Origin: Physcomitrium patens
Lineage: Eukaryota > Streptophyta > Bryopsida > Funariales > Funariaceae
Assembly (NCBI RefSeq): GCF_000002425.4
Contig: NC_037274.1
Span: 14,175,517 to 14,239,516, forward strand
DNA: 64,000 nt
Direction: 5' to 3'
Shown here: one piece after another, positions 38,289 to 48,648 of the stretch
How positions within the stretch are numbered: the stretch's first letter is position 1
How the letters are laid out: each line of letters starts with the position of its first letter
Program-made: the position numbers and the translations under genes
The notes under the pieces: generated by a model
Seen by the model: only the letters and a program-made list of their open reading frames with translations
Database searches by the model: none
What the model was told of the DNA's origin: nothing

Positions 38289-38829
38289 TGTCACGGACAT
38301 ATATATAATTACCTATATGAATAGATAAAAGTATGTAAAAGTAGATAAAAGTAGGTTAATTGTGTAATATCTTCTAGAGAAGCTTCTTAGAAGCTTCATA
38401 GACGCTGCTTTGATTTTATAGGAGTCTATAGTTGACTTTTAGGCTAGAAACTTGGTCAACAAGTTAGCCATGTGCCACACATGTTGGAAGCTTAAAGAAG
38501 AAGCTAACTACGTGGTCCATCCATAGAAAACTTGCCTTGTAAGCAAAGGCATGTGGCCTAGAAAGTCAACATATATTGGAGGTCTTATAGAACATCGCCA
38601 TGTGGCTTCTAGTTAGATAGTATATATAGAGGCAAGAGTGAAGCCCTCTTCACTCTTGTCAACTCCTTTCTTGCTTCTAGTCTAGTTTCAAGGGTCTCTA
38701 GTTTTCTTGTATTTTGGCAATAGCCATTCCAGTTTCTTTCTTAATATACATATTTCTATTTTGTCCTATTTCTTTTTTGAGAAAAGTCTCACTTACTCTT
38801 TAGCTTTCATCGAGTTCTTGTCCTTGACA
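38289..38829 (+). repeat. 5' LTR of element D (541 bp)
   Basis: The LTR begins TGTCACGGACAT and ends GTCCTTGACA. TATA-like GTATATATAGAG lies at 38620-38631, followed directly by a perfect 11-bp hairpin (38633-38658). GAAGCTTC palindromes lie at 38379-38397. Confidence 0.95.
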
Positions 38830-39041
38830 GATTGACAAGAGTACACTTACAATATCAGAGCTTTGTCTTTTCTTGATTAAGAGTGGATTACCCCTTTTTC
38901 TTGATAAGACATAAGCGCATTAGAAGTTGCGGATTACCCTCTTTTAAACTGATATTGTTCTTAGTATTTTCTTTGTTATCAATTCCTCTCTTCTATTTGT
39001 TTTGAGCGTTATTAGACATCTTCTCTTTTCTAAGTGCTACT
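38830..39041 (+). promoter_or_regulatory. Leader of D: priming-core motif and two hairpins
   Basis: ATCAGAGC, the core of the initiator-Met tRNA primer site, lies at 38854-38861, 24 bp inside the LTR rather than abutting it. Hairpin 1 has arms TTAAGA (38877-38882) and TCTTGA (38899-38904). Hairpin 2 has arms TTAGAAG (38920-38926) and CTTTTAA (38941-38947, with a G-U pair) and loop TTGCGGATTACCCT. Both loops contain GGATTACCC. Gag starts at 39042 (MAELVEMKS). Confidence 0.6.
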
Positions 39042-42000
39042 ATGGCAGAGCTTGTTGAAATGAAGAGTACAATGGCACAGATGCAAGAACAATTGAGGGA
39101 GTTAATGCTTGCGATGCATCAACTCAATTTACCACCACAAGGAGCAACAAGAATGGTAGGAAGTGAAGATATAGAGATGATTGGGGCTGCTTCAACATCT
39201 GCACCAAACCATGTCCCTTCTCCCAGAATGGAACACCCTTCGAGTGTTAGAGAACCGAGAGTTGCCTTGCCCGAGAAGTTTGATGGTACCAGATCCAAGT
39301 TTCGAGGATTCATCAATCAGGTCCAACTAGTGATTGAACTTCAACCCCAGAGCTATCCAACTCCAGGGTCACAAGTTAGATTCATTGGTACACTTCTTTC
39401 AGGTTCAGCATTGTCATGGTTTTCATCTTTTCTTGAACGACGAGATCCAATATTGGATAATCTGGAGGCTTTTTTGGCGGAGTTTCGATCCATGTTTGGA
39501 GAACATGATGCAATTCGTGTTGCAACCAACAAGATCCGTATTTTGCGACAAGGCAATCGATCAGTAACATTATATGCTTCGCAATTTCGACAACTTGCAA
39601 CTGATATCAAGTGGGATGATGCCGCACTTGTGAGTCAATTTCTCTACGGATTACAATATGAGGTAAAGAAATTGATGCTTAATTTACCTGATCCTCAAAC
39701 ATTGAGTCAAGCAATTGACTTTGCTGTGAAGTGCGACAATCGACTTTTTGAATTTTGATCCGAGAGTCGCACAAGTGGGCCTCAACGTTACTACAATTCA
39801 ATGGCAACACCGACGTCTCCTCAACACATACCTTCGGAAATAGAGGATATGCAAATTGATGCGGTACGTTTCAAACCTCTTACTGAGCAAGAAAAGTCTC
39901 GTCGTCGACAAGAAGGATTGTGCTTATATTGTGGAGAACCCAAGCACACTGCTCAACATTGTCCAAAGAAGCGACGTAACTACAAAATGAGGAGTACGGC
40001 TGTCAAAGAAGACAATATGTCAGAAAACGAGTACGTCCAGCTACAATAGGGACCGTGCGGCTGGAATCTTGTACAACTTCTAATGAAGGTCCTATCCTCT
40101 CCTCAGAACCATCTCCTTGTTTTATAATAGATGTGCGTTTAGGACCTAATAATTACAAAGCCTCTGCCTTGATAGATTCAGGAGCCTCAGCTTGTTTTTT
40201 AGATGAAGAATTTGCTAGATGTCATAGAATATCATTAATACAAAAAACTAAACATGTACACGTAGAAGTCATAGATGGTCGTCCGTTGTCTTCTGGAGAT
40301 GTAACTCACGAAACACTTCCTGTAGATGTAGTAATAAATGGTCATAGTAGTTGCGTAAATTTTAATATAATTAGATCTCCCTCTAATCCAGTAATTTTAG
40401 GCTTATCATGGTTAGAAAAGTATAATCCTCGAATAGATTGGATTTCTCGTAAACTTGATTTTCCTCAGAGCATTAGTAACAGTTCTATTAACCAAGTAAA
40501 AAACCATGAGTCTAGTATAGTAAAACTCACACCTATAGGTGCAAAAGCATTTATACACGCAGCAAAAGAAGGATCAACTTTTGCTATTTATGCTGCACCT
40601 ATTTCTGAAAGCGTAAAGACTTCAAGTGGCATTCCAAGTCAATATCAGGATTATCAAGACGTTTTTGAGAAAAAGAATGCAGATATTCTTCCTGAGCATC
40701 GCCCATACGATTGTTCAATCGATCTCAAGGAAGGAACTCAGCCACCATTTGGACCAATTTACAGTTTATCGCAAGATGAGTTGGCTGAACTCAAGACATA
40801 TATTGACGAGAATTTAGCGAAGAATTTCATACGCCATTCAAAATCTCCAGCAGGAGCTCCAATTTTATTCGTAAAGAAAAAAGATGGATCTTTACGAATG
40901 TGTGTTGACTATCGAGGACTCAACAAGATCACAATCAAGAACAGGTATCCATTACCTTTGATATCAGGACTCCTTGACCAGTTAAATCAAGCTAAGATCT
41001 ATACAAAAATAGATCTAAGAGGAGCATATAATCTAGTACGAATCAAAGAAGGAGATGAATGAAAGACTACGTTTCGAACCAGGTACGGACATTTTGAATA
41101 TAATGTCATGCCTTTTGGACTCACGAATGCACCAGCTGCTTTTCAACATCTCATGAATGATGTATTTCGTGAATTCTTAGACAATTTTGTCGTCTGCTAC
41201 CTAGACGATATCCTGATTTATTCTAAGAATGTTGAAGAACATGAAATACATGTTCGTCAAGTATTACAAAAACTTAGAGATGCAGGATTGTACGCCAAGA
41301 TAGAAAAGTGTGTATTTCACACTACTCAAGTTGACTTTTTAGGATACATCATTTCAAATGATGGTCTTATGATGGATTCTAAGAAAGTCCAGATAATCAT
41401 GGATTGGAAGATTCCAAAGACTGTGAGAGATGTCCAATGTTTCTTGGGATTTGCCAATTACTATCGGATCTTCATCAAAGACTTCTCACGAGTTGCAGCT
41501 CCACTTACACGCTTGACTAGTAAAGATAAATTCCAATGGAATCAAGAAGCGGAAGCAGCATTTGAAGCCTTGAAGACATCGTTTGTCTCTGCACCAGTCT
41601 TATATCGTGTTGATTTTTCCAAGGCATTTTTTATGGAAACAGACGCATCGGATTTTGCCTTGGGTGCAGTTTTATCACAAATGGGAACAGATGACAAACT
41701 TCATCCGATAGCTTTTCATTCAAGAAAATTCTCAGCAGCCGAGATCAATTATGAGATCCACGATAAAGAACTTCTTGCGATCGTGGATTCCTTTCATGAA
41801 TGGCGTCATTATCTAGAAGGTGCTTCTAGTCCAGTCACTGTGTATACAGATCACAAGAACCTCGAGTATTTCATGTCAGCACGCGTGTTGAATCGTCGTC
41901 AAGCTCGTTGGAGTATGTCTTTGTCAAGATTCGAGTTCATTATCACTTATCGGCCAGGAAAACAACAAGGTTTGTCCGATGCCCTGTCTAGACGTTCTTA

Positions 42001-43637
42001 TTTTGCACCAAAAGAAGGAGATGCAGCTTTTGAGCAACAAAGAACGGTCCTCTTGAAACCGGAGCAATTTCATCTCCGAGCAGTGAATTCAACACTGACT
42101 GTTGATTCAACTTTTCTCAAGCAAATCCAGTCCAGTATGTCCTCAGACCCTCTTGTTCCTGATATCAAGAATAATTCTTCCAAGTCTCATGATTCTTCTA
42201 AGTTCGAGTTCAAGAATAATCTATTATATTTTGAAGGACGCCTATATGTTCCAGAAGGAAAAGCACGTTTGCGTGTTCTTCAAGCACGTCATGACTTTCC
42301 AGCAGCAGGTCACTTTGGATATAATAAGACTCTGGAACTCATATCAAGAGATTTTTGGTGGCCACAAATGTGAAAGTCAGTCAAAGACTTTGTACAATCA
42401 TGTGATATTTGTTCAAGATCAAAAATTCCTCGACATCGACCTTACGGACTTCTTCAGCCATTACCTATACCAGAACAACCATGGTCTTCTGTTTCTATGG
42501 ATTTCATCACAGATCTTCCAAACTCAAGATCTTATGATTCTATATTTGTGATAGTAGATCGTTTCACCAAGATGGCACATTTTATGCCATGTACAAAATC
42601 TATCACAGGTGAAGAAACAGCTAAGCTTTTCATTGATAATATCTATTGCTATCATGGATTACCTAAAGATATCATATCGGATAGGGGAACTCAATTTGTG
42701 TCGAGATTCTGGAGGACTCTTTTCAAGATTTTAAAAGTGGACATAAAACTATCTTCAGCTTTCCATCCTCAAACTAATGGACAAACAGAGCGCGTAAACC
42801 AAGTCTTGGAACAGTATTTAAGGTGTACCATCAACTACCAACAAGATGATTGGACAATCCTTCTGCCATTGGCAGAGTTTGCTTATAATAATACAGTACA
42901 TTCTTCCACGCAACAAACACCTTTCTTTGCCAATTATGGCTATCATCCACGACTTGATACTTTTGATTTTTCAAAAGTTGATAATCCTGCAGCAGAAGAT
43001 ATGGCAAATCGGTTGTCAGAGTTACATGCAATAATGAAGGCGCAGTTGAAGAAAGCTCAAGAACGACAAAAGATAAATGTAGATGTATATCGTAAAGAGC
43101 AACCACAACTCAACGTGGGTGATAAGGTATGGCTACTTCGTCGCAATATCAAGACCACTCGACCTTGTGACAAATTGGACTATCGTAGGCTTGGCCCCTT
43201 TTCTGTTTCTGAACAGATCAACCCAGTTGCATATCGGTTACATCTACCGGAGTCAATGAAGATCCATCCTGTATTCCACGTGTCTCTTCTTGAACCATAT
43301 AAGACAGTGGATATACAAGGAAGAAGACAAATGCCACCGCCTCCTATAGAAGTAGATAATAATGAAGAATTTGAGGTGGAAGAGATATTAGACTCAAGGC
43401 GGCGCCGAAATAAGCTGGAATATCTTGTTCATTGGCGCGGATATGATATTAGTGAGCGCACATGGGAGCCATCCAGGAATCTAGCAAATGCATCAGCTAA
43501 AGTCAAAGTTTTTCATCAACGACATCCATCAAAACCAAGATGAAAACCTCTCTTATAAAAGAGACAAGATTGAGGCAAGATAACATTCAATTTCCTATCC
43601 TTGTTTGTAACTTCTTTGCATTTGTGACGCTAATTAG

Positions 43638-44060
43638 ATGGAGAGCCAACAACCAGCGGATTCAACTCAAGAACCTTCGTTTGCTGACTTATCGGATGAG
43701 ACATTGCGATTGTCACAACCTTCAAGACGACGCAACCGAGATGAAGACCCTCAAGAACGACATGTTCTTCCTCGAATAGATGGTGAGATACAACGCATTT
43801 GGTATCACGACCTTGGAAGAGATTCTCGATGTTTGGTGATATTATTGGAGATAGGAACGACTCCTGATGGTATTTCAAATGTATTATTTGAAGGAAGTTA
43901 TGAAGGCCTCAACAGTGATCAAATAACAGGGTGGTCTTCTCGCCCTGGAATGGGACACTATCGATGGCTAAGAGGACCCATCAACTATCTTCGAAGAGAA
44001 CAAAGATCAGAGTATGTAGCAAATACAATTCGCCGCATATTAGATTTTCTCAATATATAA
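43638..44060 (+). CDS. 3' accessory ORF of element D, 140 codons, function unknown
   Basis: A single open frame starts 95 nt after the chromodomain frame and ends just before the polypurine tract. The N-terminal third is charged and low in complexity (MESQQPADSTQEPS; RRRNRDEDPQERH). The middle has a hydrophobic SRCLVILLEIGTT stretch. The C-terminal block GMGHYRWLRGPINYLRREQR followed by a hydrophobic RILDFLNI tail is conserved in H and B. No signal peptide, membrane span or known domain is recognised. It occupies the position where some Ty3 elements keep an env-like or antisense extra gene, but nothing here resembles an envelope. Confidence 0.7.
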   Translation: MESQQPADSTQEPSFADLSDETLRLSQPSRRRNRDEDPQERHVLPRIDGEIQRIWYHDLGRDSRCLVILLEIGTTPDGISNVLFEGSYEGLNSDQITGWSSRPGMGHYRWLRGPINYLRREQRSEYVANTIRRILDFLNI

Positions 44061-44101
44061 TCACCGCTCCTCGTGGAACTCGTCCCTAGAAGGGGGGGTA
44101 A

Positions 44102-44642
44102 TGTCACGGACATATATATAATTACCTATATGAATAGATAAAATTATGTAAAAGTAGATAAAAGTAGGTTAATTGTGTAATATCTTCTAGAGAAGCTTCT
44201 TAGAAGCTTCATAGATGCTGCTTTGATTTTATAGGAGTCTATAGTTGACTTTTAGGCTAGAAACTTGGTCAACAAGTTAGCCATGTGCCACACATGTTGG
44301 AAGCTTAAAGAAGAAGCTAACTACGTGGTCCATCCATAGAAAACTTGCCTTGTAAGCAAAGGCATGTGGCCTAGAAAGTCAACATATATTGGAGGTCTTA
44401 TAGAACATCGCCATGTGGCTTCTAGTTAGATAGTATATATAGAGGCAAGAGTGAAGCCCTCTTCACTCTTGTCAACTCCTTTCTTGCTTCTAGTCTAGTT
44501 TCAAGGGTCTCTAGTTTTCTTGTATTTTGGCAATAGCCATTCCAGTTTCTTTCTTAATATACATATTTCTATTTTGTCCTATTTCTTTTTTGAGAAAAGT
44601 CTCACTTACTCTTTAGCTTTCATCGAGTTCTTGTCCTTGACA
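44102..44642 (+). repeat. 3' LTR of element D (541 bp)
   Basis: It matches the 5' LTR at 38289 in ends and length, with two differing bases seen by eye. It is preceded by a G-rich polypurine tract (AGAAGGGGGGG) at 44088-44098. Confidence 0.95.
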
Positions 44643-47600
44643 CATAGTTGTGAAGGACCAAATCAAGAAAATTATGTTGAATGAGATCTTACATGTGCCA
44701 AAGATGAAGAAGAACCTCCTTTCAGTGAACAAACTTGTATCACATGGTTGTAAGGTTCAATTTGATAAGAATAGATGTTTTATGAAGACATTGGATGGAA
44801 AACATGTTACCGAAGGCCTTAGAGTTGGCAACCTCTACTTCATCAATTATAAGAAGGTGAATAGAGTAGAAGTTGCAGCATTTATTGATTTTTCACAAGT
44901 TTAAAATAAATTTAGAATTTGGCATTAATGACTTGGTCATTTGAATGCCAAAATTATGAAGGAGCTTCAATCCATAATAAATGGCTTGGATCTTAGTCAA
45001 ATCAGTCACAATATTTTGACAATTGCTTGTAAAGGATGTATATAAGGCAAAGAAAAAAAAGCTTTATTTCTAAGAGGAGTTGCAATACGTGCTACCAAAT
45101 TGTTGGAAATTATGCATTTTCATATTTGTGGACCAATAAAGACACCATCAATTAGAAGAACAAGGTACTTTGTCACATTTATTGATGATTTTTTAAAAAA
45201 AGTATGAATTTACATAATTAAAGGCAATAGTCAATATTTCTCAAGTTTTAAAGAATTTAAGGCTCTTGTAGAGAAATAATATGAATGCAAGGTGAAAATG
45301 TTGTATATGGATAATGGAGGTGAATACTTGTTAAAATATTTTCATGAATTCTTGAAGATTCAAGGTATTGCAAGACAATCCTCTATTCCTTACACTCTAC
45401 AACAAATTGGAGTTGCTGAAAGAGCAAATCACACTATTGTAAAGATGGCAAGGAATACGCTTCATGCACAAAATCTTGGGATGAATATTCAGTCGAAGCA
45501 GTGGTAAATGCAATAAGTGCACTCACATCAATGACTCCAAAAGAAGCTTCGAGTAGCAAAAAACCTTATCTTTCACACATAAGGATTTTTAGATGCATTG
45601 CCTATACAAAGGTATCAAATTGTATGAAGTCCAAATTTAATACAAAAGCTACAAAATATGTCTTTGTTGGATATTGTGAAGGTACCAAGGCATATAGGTT
45701 TATATATTTAGAAACCAAGAAGACCATTAAGAGTTATTATGTAGAATTTTGGAGCATAAGAGAGCTTATGAATACTTAGAAATGTATCCAAGTAGGAGTA
45801 ATAGTGTGTTTGTGGATACATCTTCAATTTAATAAAGCAAGAAGAAGAAGATGATGACATTGATGATGGTGGAAATTCAAATTAAGATAAAGAGCCAAAG
45901 AAGTTAGGCCATTGTATTCCTACAATTGCTAAAACGAGTTTTGAAGATAATGAGGATATTGAAGATGATGATGATGAAGAATACCAATTTTTGAATGTTA
46001 AGGAGCTAGTTTTAAGAAAGAAAAAACTTACAGAAAACCTTGGAATGAAAGAAGGTGAAGCTTCATCAAGTGAAACGAGATATCTTTTGAGAGATAGAAA
46101 ATAACTTGGTGCATGATGGAAGAATCACATCTTTCCTCAAATAAATGAAAAATATGTCAATATTGCACTCCTTGCTGATCCATTGAATTTGTGTAATACA
46201 ATGAAGTCCACAGATGCTATGAAATAGCAGAATGCCATGGAAAAAGAATACAAATCACTCATAGACAATGAAACATGAAAATTGACTATACTTCCATCAA
46301 ATCGATCTTTGATTGGTTGTAAGTGGGTATTTAGAATCAAAAAAAATGCAATACATAATATTATGAGATATACATTTAGATTAATTGTCAAAGGCTATTC
46401 ACAAGTTGTTAGTGTGGATTTCAATGAAATATTTGTTTTTGTGGCCAAATTCACCACTATTTGAACCATTATTGCAATTAAAGCAGCAATAGACTTGAAG
46501 ATGCATCAAATGGATGTAAAAATGGCTTTTTTGAATCAAAATCTAAAAGAAGTCATTTACATAGAGCAACTTCAAGGATTTGTAGAAGAAGACAAACAAC
46601 ATCTTATTTATAAGTTAAAAAAATCTTTATATGGACTCAATCAATCTCCAAAGACATGATACTAACATATTGATACATTCTTTGTGAATGAAGGATTTCA
46701 AAAGAGTAAATGTGATCATTCTTTGTAGATTATACAATCAAATAAGTTCATATTGATTGTCATCCTCTATATTGATAATTTAATCATCTTAACCAATACT
46801 ATGAAGATGATGGATTGGTTGAAGGCAAAGTTAGAAAAGAAATATGAGATGAATAATTTGAGAGAACTTTACTATTGTTTAAGAGAAGAATTTGTAAGAG
46901 ATCATACTAAGAAGACCATTACAATGAACCAAAGCAAGTACATTGAAGAAGTGTTAAAATGATTCAGTATGGAAGAGTGTAAGCTTATAGGTACACATTT
47001 GGAGGCCAATTTGAAGTTGATGAAGTTTATAGAAGAAGAGTTGATTGAAGTTGAAGGTTAAATGTAAGGTGTTCCATATAAGGCAATAATAGGCTTATTT
47101 ATGTATACAATAATTGGTACAAAGGTGGATCTTGCATATGTGGTGAATATTATGAACTAATACTTGTCAAAGGCTAGATCAATCCATTAGGCAACTATCA
47201 AAATGATCATGAGATACTTAAAAGGTACTTTGCATTTCAAATTGTACCTTGGATATGATAATATTAATTTGTATGGTTATTATGATGCAGTTTGGATTGG
47301 AAATACAAATGATAGAAGATCAACAATAGGATATGTATTCTTTGTTGGAGTAGGACCTATTTCATAGAATTGAAAGAGGTAACCAACAATTATAAGGTCA
47401 ATAATGGAAACAAAATATATGACAGCAAGTCATAGTGCAATAGAAGCAATATGGTTAAGACAACTTTTGGAGGACAAATGGTTGTACTAATAGAAGGAAA
47501 TCCAATAGAGTGTGACAATCAAAGATGTCTTGCATTTGCAAAGAATCCAAAGCATCATTCAAAGACCAAGAATATTGACATTCAACATCACTTCATAAGA

Positions 47601-47808
47601 GAGAAGATTGAAATGGAAGTGATTGATATAAAGTATTGTGCAATGGAAGACATGCTTACTGATTTGTTGGCAAAGGCATTAGTAAAAGATAGACATCACA
47701 TGTTGATAAAGACATTAGGATTGAAAACCTTTGACTGATAGTAAAATAGGAATGTTAAAGTTGTTAAAGTAAATAAGTAAAAATTACATATAATTTTTTC
47801 AAAAAAAT

Positions 47809-48102
47809 GGCACAATGTTGTGACTTCATAGTCTGTTTTTCAACCTTGGACTCCTACTCCAATTTAAGTTCCTGTCCCAACTCAAGTTGACCAACGGTCA
47901 TTATCTCATTGTCATTACAATTTCAGAAGCTGGATTTCGATATTGCACATAGACCCTGACACCAAACCAAACCAAATGCTTAATCTCCAAAATAGCATGC
48001 TCTTCAAATTTTGAACACTCATTACTCCCAACTAAATATTGAAGAACAATTACTATGAAGTCACAACACTTGGTAACAACTATGAAGTCACAACATTGTG
48101 CC
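47809..48102. repeat. 294-bp segment bounded by a perfect 24-bp inverted repeat
   Basis: The arm at 47809-47832 (GGCACAATGTTGTGACTTCA followed by TAGT) is exactly the reverse complement of 48079-48102. A third partial copy in the right-arm orientation (ACTATGAAGTCACAACA) lies at about 48053-48069, so the right side is a short tandem repeat. No target duplication is visible at the outer edges and no coding sequence lies inside. It could be a small non-autonomous inverted-repeat transposon, or a stem in the upstream region of the M16 locus. Confidence 0.6.
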
Positions 48103-48648
48103 TCTTTGGCTCTCGGTGTCAAAGTTGGATAAGCGGTTTAGGAAATATTGTTGACTCTTGCAATGATTTCTTTGTTTCCTTAGCTGCATTTCTTCAACCG
48201 ATGAGTATGTGATTATTTTTTATGTTAATTATTATGTAGTGTTGCTTAAAGAGCAGCGATGATTGGAAATTCGAAATCGAAGTCAATGACTTGAGAACTC
48301 TAGTAATGCTATCAAATGGCACATGTACTTATTGAAGACGAGCAGAGAAGTACTCGACGTGTATGCTCAGCTCGTTTCTTGCGTAAAAAGGCGGAATTGA
48401 GCTTGCGCTGCTTCCATGAAGATGAATTATTTTTGTGATTTGTGCATTGTAATCTACATTATCACTGATCTCCCCAGGGAGCACGATTAGATATCAGTAT
48501 GCGTCGACTTAGAAAGTGAGCCAGGGAAGTTGGAAGTGGTGATGATCTAATGCTGATATAAGCTCTACTCAAATGGGCTAACAACAGTGGAACGTCTATG
48601 AACTTTATTCCTGTTTCAGCCTTTGAGGATTCGATGCCTGTGTCACAG
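48103..48648 (+). other. Upstream region of the M16 locus with a possible decayed first exon
   Basis: PQQL-like proteins start with a stretch of the type LSNGLTYYVRR...KPRMRAALALAVK. A weak match (LSNGTCTY, then RRAEK) can be read at about 48311-48360 with a stop inside it, so the first exon may survive only as a remnant. A CDS start for the locus cannot be assigned. Nothing else is seen. Confidence 0.35.

Larger units (their letters stand above)
38289..44642 (+). mobile_element. Young Ty3 chromovirus 'D' (family 1), structurally whole
   Basis: LTRs of 541 bp at 38289-38829 and 44102-44642 are flanked by an exact 5-bp duplication CATAG (38284-38288, 44643-44647). Parts: leader with two hairpins 38830-39040; gag about 39042-40049 with CLYCGEPKHTAQHC; protease about 40055-40640 ([16 protein letters not shown]); RT about 40690-41500 with CYLDDILIYSKN; RNase H about 41560-41990 (ETDASDFALGAVLSQ); integrase about 42290-43290 with CDICSRSK, SDRGTQFVS and QTERVNQVLEQYL; chromodomain about 43366-43500; 3' accessory ORF 43638-44060; purine tract 44088-44098. 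Gag and pol lie in different frames, pol being -1 relative to gag. It looks whole, with about three breaks. Two LTR differences by eye indicate a recent insertion. Confidence 0.95.
37320..47790 (+). mobile_element. Old Ty1/copia element 'J', split by D
   Basis: The gag remnant is at about 37400-38150, with a zinc-knuckle-like stretch (YYICRKSSHFIRNYY) and a protease-like GLSATKHMTPYKSLF near 38150-38195. D is inserted at 38288. It resumes with pre-integrase at about 44650-44930 (ILHVPKMKKNLLSVNKL), integrase about 45100-45780 (MDNGGEYL, IGVAERANHTIV), RT about 46250-46970 (VILYIDNLIIL), and RNase H to about 47735 (KNPKHHSKTKNIDIQHHFI and an AEDMLTDLLAKAL-like end). The 5' LTR is missing, and only a possible start of the 3' LTR (TGTTAAAG at about 47752) remains. 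Many breaks; old. Confidence 0.82.

Noticed and set aside
43638-44060. 3' accessory ORF of D as an envelope gene
   Set aside because: It has no signal peptide, no membrane anchor and no cysteine pattern, and it is far shorter than envelope proteins.
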